Shown here: one piece after another, positions 1 to 10,700 of the stretch | Layout of the letters: every line of letters starts with the position of its first letter | Position numbering within the stretch: the first letter of the stretch is position 1 | Origin: Lepidodermella squamata | Taxonomy: Eukaryota; Gastrotricha | DNA length: 64,000 nucleotides | NCBI GenBank assembly: GCA_047495785.1 | Contig: JBLDXI010000056.1 | Span: forward strand, 310,001-374,000 | Reading direction: 5' to 3' | The notes under the pieces: model-generated | What the model was told of the DNA's origin: nothing | Seen by the model: the letters and a program-made list of their open reading frames with translations, nothing else | The model's database searches: none | Program-made: the position numbers and the translations under genes

Positions 1-2835
1 CCTTCGCATGCAGTCCCGGTAGCTGTTGACGGCACCAAATGCTACACTGGGTCCAACTATATGTTTCGCACGGGTAACTTCAATCGCTTGAGATTCTAGG
101 GCATGGTTCGACTTGTCGGAAACGATTTTTTCCAGGGAAGTGAGATCCCTTGGTGTTAAGGAGAGGGAACCGTCGAGGTTGGCACTGTGTTCTGCCACAA
201 TCTGCTTCACTTTGCTGGCAGGGTTGAATTTATAGTTGATTTCCTGTAAACCAATAAAAGCAGCTCTTGCTAAATCATTGCGGCAAATGCGAAGTTTGTT
301 AAAAAACGTCACACTCATCATTGTTGCCTGCACCATTTTCGAGCTTAGGCCCAGCTCGCACGCTGTTCGAATATTCGAGGTGCAGGAGTTCAGCCCCCAG
401 GCCAGTTTGTGCGCTCTTAGCATCGGTCGATCAATTTCTGGTCCAGCAAATGTTCCCCATAGTTGTGCTCCATATAGCGCGCTGCCGTACACCTTTACCC
501 CGACCAGTGTTTCCAGTTGATGTTTCTTCAGCTGGGAGACGCGGACTCCTTTCCGTTTGATGGCCGACAGGGATGTCAGCCCACGCGACACGCCGGTGGA
601 GATAGCCTCCTTCCAGTTCAGATTGAACGTGAACGGGATGCCCAAGTACTTGAAGGACCACGCACACTCGATCTTGGCACCATTTAGCGAGAAGGCATCG
701 GCAATTGATAAGATGTGTTCGGTTCTCCTCTTGCAGAAAATAACTATCTTGGTTTTGTCAACGTTTATTTCCATACCTCGAAGTTTCGCAAAGCGGTCGA
801 CGGCGTCAATCAGCCTTCGCATATTAGAGACGCTCTTAGCCAATCCCGTGGTATCGTCGGCAAACTTTAGCGCCGCCAACTTGATCTCATCGTTAATTTC
901 GGCTTCGTTGATGACGCCACAGCTTGTAAGAAATTCGGGCAAGTCGCTGATCAGTATCGAGAATAGAAGAGGTGACAACGCATCGCCCTGTTTCACTCCT
1001 TGTTCCAGATTGAACCGGTCTGTAGAGGTGTTGCCGACTCTCAGTCGGGCAAAGCTATCGCGATACAAGTCGATTAAGACTGCAATGAAGTGAGACGAAA
1101 CACCTTTCTGAAACAAAGTCTCGAATAGGATGTTGTGGGGGACGCGATCAAACGCTTTCACGAAGTCAAAAAAGCACGCAATTAGATACCCACCCTTTTC
1201 CTTCAAGGCGTTAGCAATGGCAGCGAGGAGTACAGCGGCCGCTTCAGAAGCCCCCATGCCTTCCCGAAAGCCGAACTGGTTTGGGGGGAGAATCTTGTTG
1301 TCCTCGGCCCATTTGTAGAGACGATTGTATAGTACCTTTGAATAAATGCGGTAAAATAGCGGCAGTAGTGAGATTGTTCTGTAGTTATTGGGATCTAGCT
1401 TGCTTCCCTTTTTGAATATAGCCGTCATGGTTACTTCCTTCAGCGGATTGGGGAATTTCGTTGATTCAAAGCATCTTTTGAGAAACAGAAAGGCCAGGTT
1501 AGTGAAAAATTCCTTCGTGGTGTCGTCTGCTTTAACCGCGCGTGCCGTTATGCCGTCATAGCCCGGAGCCTTGTCCAGAGGCAGGTTTTCGACAACCACC
1601 TTAACCTCGTCGAATTCGAGCTGTTTATCCAGGGCGTCGACTCTTCGATTATTGTCAAATTTAAGCTGTCCTGGATTACTGCCTGCGAACAGGTTTTTGC
1701 AGTGTTTCCACCAGTCGGTGACGTTGATTGCCGTTTCGCATGCTTCACTTTGATCTCGGAAAGCTCGAAATAATTCTTTGTTTGTTCGATCATTCATTAT
1801 TCTCTCAAGGATGGTTGATTGACTGGGTGGTCTGGGTTTTCCAGTGGTCCTGTGCAGTTTCGTGACGAAGGCTGGTTGTAATAGTTGCATAATTGTCTTG
1901 AGTTGATCGTCTGATTGTTTCGTGTCCAGTATTTCGCGAAGGTGGCCTAGCTTCGGGTTCCAGTAAGCAGCGACGCCCTTGATTATAACAGGGTCTAGGT
2001 ATGTTCTTAATCGCGATGGGCCTTGAGTACCAGGTCGGGGTTCTTGAGCCGGGACGGTGAAAAGAGTAGAGCAGATAGGTCGGTGGTCGGAGCCGAAGGA
2101 ATCATCATTAACCCAGAAGTCTATCTCGGCAAAGTTTGTGTTGTTGGAGACTAGCAGGTAGTCGAGTACAGCTTTTGATTTCATTCTAGTGATTTTGCCG
2201 ATACCCGCGTCTCTTCCCAATCTGCCATTTGCAACGATACAATCCAACTCGTGCATCATCTCCCTCATTATTCTTAGTTCGCTGTCTTTCGATCTCATTT
2301 CGTCTTCAGAGACTCTCGGTGGGCAGGGCTGGTCTTCTTCGTCGAGAAACAGACTCATATTATCTGTCCAATCTTCCCCAGCTATACGGATGTTGAAGTC
2401 GCCGTAAACGAACCAGTTTTCAAAGCAATGGGTGACATTTAGGTCGTCAAATGTAGCGATAGCATTTTGAAGCAAATCCCTTTTTTCATTGATTGAGCCA
2501 GGACGAACGTATATGAAAACGATGAGAGTTTTATTGTCGAGCAGTAACCAGAGTGAGGCGGTGTCATGGTAGAGAAATTTAACTCGATTTTCAATGGACT
2601 TATTAATTCCGAGGACAAGCCCGCCGCTAGGCCTGCCTAGTCCTGAGGAGGTGGCTATTGGTTCGATATGATATATGCGATGACTAGATGTAGGTAGGTA
2701 GTTACAGTTGAATGCCTCTAGGAGGCAGAAGATCAAAAAGTTACACAAAAATCCAATAACATCATGGTTCAGGGATCTTGAGCTTCCGCAGATATTCCAG
2801 CAGCAGACACTGACTGGATCGGGTCGGTCAATGGC
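1..2835 (-). CDS. LINE ORF2: APE endonuclease + reverse transcriptase, partial at window edge
   Basis: 945 codons are open from just after the ORF1 TAG to the window edge. Endonuclease landmarks in order: WNICG near the start, Glu in LLEAF, GDFN (about 2405), and FGSDHRP (about 2079-2096) with the catalytic Asp-His pair. RT landmarks: LDKAPGYDGI (about 1557), FDFVKAFDRVPH (about 1150), GVKQGDALSP (about 985) and the catalytic FADD box (853-864), then a NVDKTKI motif. All were checked to be in one frame (for example codon positions 2836, 2083 and 853 differ by multiples of three). No ATG occurs between the ORF1 stop and the endonuclease start; the first in-frame Met is near 2360, inside the endonuclease domain. 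Expression therefore probably depends on readthrough or reinitiation. Confidence 0.9.
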
Positions 2836-3873
2836 CTATTGGGACATCTCATCGTCGGTGTCGTCTTCGTCAACTCCAGGTAGAGCCATTGAGACGACTT
2901 CATCAACCGCTTTGTTGTTTAGCCAGACCTCTAGCATCTCCCGATCCATTCGAAAAACTTCATCATGAGCTTCGCTGTACCAGTAAGCTGTCAGGGACTC
3001 AGCGTGTACCATGAAACCTGTTTTAATTTTCCACTTTCTTGCTTCCTCTTCAATCTCCGTGACCTTCTTAATTTGCTCAGTAAGCCTGCGTTTGGTGTAG
3101 CGTTCCTTCGGCCCTTCATGTTGCTTGTACACAACGCCAATGCTCAATAATGCCGCATTCATCTCTCTGCAGAAAATTTGTTTGGTTCTCGCTTTGAGGT
3201 TTTTGAAGGTAACTTCCGTTATCGACTTCTTGATGGTGGTGCCATTCTTCACTTTCATCTCGATTTCGCGCGATACAACCTCGGTAGGCTCTGCCTCCTC
3301 AAACACTGATCGGGCGGACTTCGGACCGACTTTTACGGAATCAAGTTTGGAAAGAAAGACGCTAGCACTGTTGATATTCCCCATTTTGAAGAATATGAGC
3401 TTGTTGCTTGACTTGCGCTCGTCCCAGATGGCATTTGAGAGTCGTCGGAGTTCGCCTAAATTCGTCACCAGTGAAGCTGTTTTTGATTCCCGTGACGCCC
3501 TTGCTGCCCACGCGACAGCCTTTGTGGCGTTTGCCGCATTAATTGCCAACTTTCTATCGACCTCATCTGATTTCGAGCGAAGCGAGTCCACTGCAACTTC
3601 GACTGATCCTGTCCTTTCTTCCAACGCCTCAAGCCGTTCCGCTGTATTCCGGTTAGCTTCAATAGCGAGCAGCATGTTAACTCCTTTCAGCAGGAGAAGA
3701 AGTCCCGGGTCCATGACTTCGCCTTTTTTCTTGGCATAATCATCGATTGCAGACGATAGCGAGACCAGTTGCTCTTGTTGTTTCAGCGCGTCTTCCGGTG
3801 ATATGGGTTTCGGTCTCTTCCGAGCATTGGACGCGTTAACCGGTGTTGCTGCTGTTTGATCCGTTCCGCTCAT
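2836..3873 (-). CDS. LINE ORF1 protein (putative RNA-binding/coiled-coil)
   Basis: A 345-residue ORF beginning with ATG at 3873 and ending with TAG at 2838-2836. The protein is charged. Its middle part (about residues 75-135) is heptad-rich and Ala/Lys/Glu-rich and would form a coiled coil. The C-terminal half is basic, with a final acidic tail (DEDDTDDEMSQ). No CCHC zinc knuckles are visible. Position 5' of an endonuclease/RT ORF makes it the ORF1 nucleic-acid chaperone type by inference. The stop codon is the only barrier to the downstream ORF2, which continues in the same frame. Confidence 0.8.
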   Translation of the reverse strand: MSGTDQTAATPVNASNARKRPKPISPEDALKQQEQLVSLSSAIDDYAKKKGEVMDPGLLLLLKGVNMLLAIEANRNTAERLEALEERTGSVEVAVDSLRSKSDEVDRKLAINAANATKAVAWAARASRESKTASLVTNLGELRRLSNAIWDERKSSNKLIFFKMGNINSASVFLSKLDSVKVGPKSARSVFEEAEPTEVVSREIEMKVKNGTTIKKSITEVTFKNLKARTKQIFCREMNAALLSIGVVYKQHEGPKERYTKRRLTEQIKKVTEIEEEARKWKIKTGFMVHAESLTAYWYSEAHDEVFRMDREMLEVWLNNKAVDEVVSMALPGVDEDDTDDEMSQ

Positions 3874-4782
3874 TGTCGCCTCGGGCCGGTTTACTCTTTA
3901 TTCAAGCGTATTTAAGTAACGATCTTAGACACAAATCAAATTCAGATATTCGATAATTATCGATTGCTAAAGGGCGGCAAAGTGTTGTATATAGACGCTA
4001 AAATTATGTAAATTTGAAAAATAAATATCTTAGTTACAAAATAAATTTATATTATCTCATTCATAATAAGTGTCATTATGAGATGACAATTTGTGCAATT
4101 TCACCCGCTGTTTTTGCCGTTTCCCGGGGCGAACGATTGCCAAAATCCTGATTATCGCGCGATCTGCATTATCGAATCATCTATGTACCTATCGCCTGCT
4201 ATTTCTGTTTTGAAAAATAAAAGGCGTATTAGGTCAATCAGATGCTGCTTAATCTGAGTAAAGATTATGATTTTATCAGGTCAAACACGATGGTAATAAG
4301 TGACCTGTCACTGTCATTAGCTTTTTTTGGTTCACGGATCACGGAGAGCAGTTTTCAGAATTTTGGAAATTGCTTCATCCTTATTTGTTTAGTTGTTTGA
4401 CTTGCTTCATAGATAATCGATTCTATCCAAATCCAAGCTCCTTAATCTTTAGGGATAGCTCCAAGTTTACGCACCCGGCGCGCGTGCCCATTGCCTGGTA
4501 CTTCGTCTAGTCAATTCTATTTTGTAGCATTCCATGTATTCTTGTGTAATATTTCATATTGGGGGAAATGTCTCGACTCCTGACTATTCAATACCTGCAG
4601 CGAGTATCGTGGCTGATCTTTAATCTTGATTTTTTGTATAAAACTCCGATTTGCTTTACAACTTTGAAATCATACTGAGTCACTTCGGCATGCGTCCAGC
4701 CTTTCTGGTGTAGAATTTAGAAATACTATTGCTATCAATCTAGATGTTAATTTTATCTTAAATTTTATTCAACTCGGATGGT
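3874..4782. other. Intergenic: LINE 5' flank and upstream region of the bHLH gene
   Basis: AT-rich and without a convincing ORF on either strand. It must hold the LINE 5' UTR/promoter (left part) and the promoter and 5' UTR of the bHLH gene (right part). I see no clear TATA box or repeat boundary. Confidence 0.5.
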
Positions 4783-7700
4783 ATGGAGAGTGTATCTCCA
4801 AGAGGTGACCTGATTGATTCGATGTCATCGCGAAGTCCATCAGTTTCATCCAACGGCACACCAGAAAATAAGGAGAAGTCCGACTTTCTATCTCACTCGC
4901 CAACCTCAAACACAACTTACTCGCGGAGGTTAGTCGACCGCAAACGCGCCTTATTCAAGCAAAATGGCGGGGATCTCGAGATTTCCCTTGCTAATCCAAA
5001 TAGCAATGCGATTGTCGCTCAGCCTATCATCGACCGCGTTCAGCCGACGGGAAAGGTGACTAGTCGCCGCCCTGAACAACGGCCAGAACAGCGGATAGCC
5101 AGGAGGAATAAGGAACGAGAGAGGAAGCATCTCGTTAAAGAAGCTTTAAATCGCCTCGCTCTTCTTCTACCCGATCACACTAGTGGCAGTAGGACAAAAG
5201 TGACATTGGACGTGGTAAAGGACGCTTGTGATCTAATAGTTAATTTACAAGAACAAAGTAGGCGTTTCGCCGATCTCGACGGCCATTCAAGTGCTTTAGT
5301 CCTCGAAACTAATCGGCGTTACGAGCGGCTGCTAACCCTCGCCGGAATTCCGATCGACACAGACCCGGACGTGTTAGAAGCTCAATTATGCCAGGCCGGG
5401 CCTGTGCCAGTCGCTGTAACAGTCTCGCCAGTCATCGAACCAGCGCCTAGGAAATCTCAGCAGAAATCACAGAAATCTAACGCGCCTTATCTCGTGGTTT
5501 CGCCGAACGGATCTTGTACTCTATCGACAGATATTGCAAATAAGCCGTCGGAGAAACAATTGCATAATCCGTTACATACCTTAGCCTCTGTCGCCGTTTC
5601 AAACGACGGCGCATCTTCTTCATCGAATAATGAATCTTCCGAGTCGAAAAGTGAAAAGTTATCTCTGCAGCATGGTGGAATGCCTAATCAAGAACCGGCT
5701 AATAATGATCTCCTTCTCATGGTTGCTTGCCCTGACGGTAAGGAATTTTCCCGATATTTCACATTACAAAATTCAGAAGCCGGTAAATCGATACTCAACT
5801 TGGGGTTTGAAAACTAGAGAATCGCATGGATTTGTATCACGATGGTATGGGGTGAATTTGCATCTACTTAGCATAAGGAAAAGATTTTTCACTTACCGGC
5901 GTTTCTCAATTATGAGTGTAAATAAGCGGTATTGTTAATTGGATGTATTGCAAACTGGGATTTGATCGATTTGTCTCGCCCAAGTACGAATCTTTGTGGG
6001 CTTTCAGAGGATTTTCATGCATTTTCTTTGCTTTTATTAATTGTACCAATCTTTTCAGGCGATAAATCTGACTCAAAATCGGACGGAGGCGCAAAATCGA
6101 ACCCACCGAGTTCTCAACAATCGAATGCCTCAGACCTGCCTTTAGTCGCCTTGGGCCCCAATCCGGGTCAAATCGTGCTAGCAGGCGGTTCTCTCCCACC
6201 ATCGAATCTACCGCAAGTGTTGTTGCTGCCCGACGGCCGGCTCGTCCCAGTCAACATGGCCGATCAAACGGCGGACATGAATTACCGCCAACCGTCGCCC
6301 GTCAAAAAACCAGTCATGGTCGACACATCTGCCGCAAAATTGTCAGTTGTCCAGCCGGGGCAGCGTGCGATTCTACCGAAAATCGCCGCGAGACCGTCGT
6401 CGAATCACGTTGCGATTGCGAGTTCTCGCGATCGGCCAATTGCTCCGCGCCGGCCTATCGCCCCCGCCCAGCCGTTGCAGCCTATTGCGCCTCAGCCACA
6501 GAATTTCCCGGTGATTTTCATCTCGCCGCCGCAGCAGGGCGGTGGGGCGGCTGGGCAGGGCCAGATCACGCTATCAACTCAGCCGCAATTCGCAAATTTG
6601 GGCAACAATCTTGTCGCTGTGCCCATTTCTGGTAAATTTTCTCATTTCTTAGCGGGAAAATTGACGACGTTAGGCATTATTTGCTTCAAAATTCTTTTTC
6701 TGACTCGGCTTAAAAGAACGGCCGAATCATTCGGGTATGGAATCAGAAGTACTAAACCAGTTGATTCTCACCACGTTGTAAGTTCTGAAAAATTCGATTT
6801 TTCAAGCCACAAGCTTCCTTCTTGAATAATCTTTGTTGCGCCACATGTACCACCCTATATTTTCCTATTCTAACGTTTTAGGTTTGATGCCCGCAAGCGT
6901 TCAGCAGCAACAAAACCAACAAAACCAGCAACAACAACAACAACAACAACAGCAAATTCAGTCAGAACCAGATTATCTCACAGTGCTACCGCCCATGTCG
7001 AACAGCACAACGCCGCCTGTTCAGCCTAGCCCCGTTAAAACACCTCAACCGCCGGAGAAGCCGTCGTTTGAAATCACAATTGAACCTCAAACTGTGCAGA
7101 AAAAGCCGGCTGAAATCGCTCAAGAGACTTCGGCTGAGCAGTTACTCGCAGACATGGTGCAGCCAGATGCAAGTTGCTTGATGGAGATGCCGGGCATGGA
7201 CCAGCCGGAGGTAGCCTCGGAACTCGAAATACACGCCGAAATCGCACCACCGCCGGCTCAGCCTGTCGTTAAAAAATCAGTCAAAAAACCGATTGCTGCT
7301 GGCAAAATCGCAGAGAAAAAGGTGTCTAAACCGAAGAAGGTGCTGAAACCACCTGTTGAAGAACCACCTGTTGCTTTGACGAAGCCGTCGACCGGCGAAA
7401 TCGAAATATTCCTACCGCCTCTGCCGAAACCTGTGGAAGAAAAGCCGTCGCCTTCGATTAACAAGAAGCCACCACAGCCGCAGCTGCCGGAGAAGAAAAA
7501 ATCGTCGCCCCTGGCAAAGAAATTCACGCTGGTCGACGCGAAGCCTGTCGCGAATGATTTGCTGGCTGAATCTGCGATATCGATGCTCATCGACGAGCCG
7601 CCCGAATCAACGCCGAAAAAGCTGATCGAACTGCCGCTCGATCTTTCAGTTCCGCTGCCGCAGCAGAAATCGTCGAAAAAGTCGTCGTCGTCGAAGCATT

Positions 7701-10700
7701 CTGTGATCGAATTGGCGAAGAAAAAGCCAGTTGAAGCAAGCGGTTTCGGGCCGTTGTTAAAAATTCAGACGAAAGGTGCGCAGAAGGCGGCTGGTCTCGG
7801 TGCTAATGGTAATGTGCTGTCAGCATCGCCGCCGAAAAAGGTGAAAAAATCAAGGGAAGAACCTTTGCCACCGCCCCCGCCCCCGCCGGTGCCTGTTGTG
7901 CCTGATGCGAAAAACTCAAAGCGAGTGCGCAAAAGCAGCGAGGTGGAGGTGCCGAAATTGACGAAAGTCGTCGAGGCGCCGGCTGTTGACCCGGCGCAGC
8001 GGCAGTTGCGGGTGAAGCAACCGGCGGCGGCGAAGGCAGTGAGTTCGAAGCCGGCTGTTGTTGCTGCGGCGAAAACTCCGTCGAGATCGACCTCGAAACG
8101 CCGGTTACCGCCCGCTCAACATGATGAAGGCGACGACAACTTGCAACCACCTGTTGCTGCTGAGTCGAGGCAGAAAACGCCGGAAATCGCCGCTGAAAAG
8201 CCTGTTGTTGCTATTACTGCTGGCCGGCAGTTCGATGAGAGGAGTCGATCGCCGCTGGTTTCGGTCGTTGAAACGGTGCCTCAGAAATCGACGACTGTTG
8301 AGCCGGCTGAAGATCCGTTTGATCGGCTGGTGGCGAAAGCGGCCGCCGAGGCCGCATCATCATCCTCAACGTCGTCATCGAATGCAAACGCAGCTGGTCT
8401 TTCAACCTCAAGCAATTCAGGTTTGTTCATTTAAATTTCAAGTTTAGACTCGATTTAAATTCATTTATGAAATTTAACTTTATATATTATTGTACATTTC
8501 GGCTTAGTTTTTTGTCAGAACCTGATTGAACAATTTTCAGTTATTAAAAGTTGAGACTGAACAAAATCAAAGAAGAATTTGGAAATTCTAAGAACCGGAA
8601 ATTGTTTGAGAGACGGCAGGAATGGATTCATTGATGAAGTTGAAAGTTATGTCAAAATCACCAAATTTTACCGATATTTCGGGGCTCACTTAGCCCACAT
8701 TTTACCAAAAAAATCATCGATTTCTGAACCAGGACAGATTTTTAATCCTCATGATTTTGTTCAAACTATCGTTCTCCATCTTTCAATTGTCATAAAATGA
8801 GGTTTTGTGGTACTACAGGCTCGAAAACTAATGAGTCGTCTCGAGCGAATTCTGCGTTGGACGATGCAATGCTGCCACCCCCACCTGTGCTGGAATCCAT
8901 CGCCGACAAGGACTACGACCAGCCTCCAGCCGCGCCCGCCCCGGCCCACCACCAAGACCTCGATCGAGACCACGCGCCGCCGCCACTCGACGACGACTAC
9001 GAACCGCCGCATGCCCCGCGGCCAGCCGACGACCCGGCCGACCAGCACGAGCCGCTGCTCATCGGGCATGGCCACCATGACGACGAGGAGGCGGCTGAGG
9101 TGCGGTCGCGTGTGACGACGACGCTGACAAATGGCTCAGAGGCGGCTGTTACCGTTGGAGGAGATGCGGTGGTGTCGCACATTGGCGAGTCGAAGCAGCA
9201 GATTCAACAGCCGATTGTCGACATCATCGATCAACAACAACAGCAAATTGAGCCGCAAAAGCAGCAAGAATCATCGCCCAGTGTTGTGGTGAGTCGTCAT
9301 TTTTTAAAAATAATAATCTTCGATTCTACTGAACTTCATATTTTCAATGTCTAAACAAAAAACCAAATGTTTAGATTAATCCATGGTTAATGGAATTAGG
9401 TTATAGCTAGGCTATGAAGCTATTTAGTAGGCTCGTACAGGCAGGATTTTAAAATGCGGCTGCTACGGCTGGCGATGTCCGCAAGAATACGTTTTTTATG
9501 GGCTTTCCTATTCGTAAATCGCGTAGCATAAGGCGTCAGCAGCAGATTTCGAGATTGAAGTGCGTGATCCAAAGAAAAGCTCCGTTGCCATTTCCGTGCT
9601 TACTGGAGCCGGCAGCAGCTCGGCCTGCGGCGAGATGTTGTACAGGCCTGGGTGTTCGCTTGACCGGGCGGTCCCGTATGACGATCGTTGCCCGGCATGG
9701 CTGAAGAGGATAGGCCGATGGCACGCAGTTCGCAATCAGCCGGCAGTGTTCGACGCAGCCGCGACCTTCGTCGCATTCCATCGCTGACTGGTATTGTTTA
9801 ATGGCGATTAGCGCTGTTTCTGCAGCTTTCGTAGCGTTTTCGAATAGATGCTCATTTTTGCAACAGGCGACATGATTTCGCAACCGGTAACCCGGTCTCA
9901 GTTTTGCCTAGGTAATTATTTCATCGTAACGCTTGACATCGAATTAATAACCCAAGGTTCGGAGCACAATGAAGCAAAAGTATCATTTATTATAACGGCT
10001 TCAAATAAATGAAAAAGTCGGAAAATCAAAGTGAGGCTTGATAAGCGAGGCGATCAAAGTTTACTCCAACGACGCGGCGTTGACATGCAGCTTGACGGCG
10101 AATCGTACGTGTTTGTTGGGGAATCGAGCGTGGTTGACGGCGTCTGCATTGTCGACGGAGTTGCTATCGGAGCAAAAGTTGTGGAGGCTGTCGCCGGAGT
10201 TGCTATTGGCGCCCAAGTAGTTGAGGCCGTAGATGATGGACTCGGCGCAATGGAATATGTTGGCGTTGTTGTTGTCGACATGACAAAAGTTGGTTGGTTT
10301 GTCGTAGAAATATAAAGACTTGTTGAAATGAATTAACAAAATTGGAGCAACAATTTACCTGAGCTGTAGCAATGAGGTGTGTTATATAGGGCCGAATAGT
10401 TGGCGCTATCTGTGAGAGTTATCGAACACGTGAATAGCAAGCGCTAATTCTTGTTATTCAACGGCGAAAGAGAAAGGGAAGACGTGTCAAAAAATGAAGA
10501 ATGAAGTTGCTGTGGCAAGTTCAACTTTTTGGGCGGAAGGGTTAAAGCTTTCAGGCGAGACTCGTAGATCTAGATAAAACGACAGCCTCTGCTTAGAATC
10601 AAATGAGATGTTTGGGATAAAATTATTTTGCGTGAAACCGGACCGTCGTTTTGCGGAACTTTGTCGGTGTTAATGGCTGCCGGTTTGTACGCTTCGAGCT

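Larger units (their letters stand above)
1..3900 (-). mobile_element. Non-LTR (LINE-like) retrotransposon, 3' part beyond window
   Basis: A minus-strand element with a promoter-proximal ORF1 (2836-3873) and a downstream ORF2 carrying an APE-type endonuclease and a reverse transcriptase (2835 to position 1). No stop codon interrupts ORF2 inside the window, so the copy looks young. The 3' end, tail and target-site duplication lie off the left edge, and the 5' boundary is only approximate (somewhere beyond 3.9 kb). The APE endonuclease plus FADD-box RT places it among APE-type non-LTR elements; the clade (Jockey, I, CR1, L1 and so on) cannot be fixed by eye. Confidence 0.9.

Noticed and set aside
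557-1093. 178-codon plus-strand ORF over the LINE
   Set aside because: It is the antisense of the RT reading frame in the same codon register; the minus strand shows the conserved RT motifs.
2836-2838. TAG as a reassigned sense codon in this organism
   Set aside because: None of the confident genes contains an internal in-frame TAG, and animal nuclear codes are standard. Readthrough or a mutation is simpler.
10031-10315. Plus-strand ORF with repeated VVEAV-like motifs suggestive of a hexapeptide repeat
   Set aside because: It reflects a short internal duplication. The opposite strand has exon-like codon bias and a poly(A) signal.
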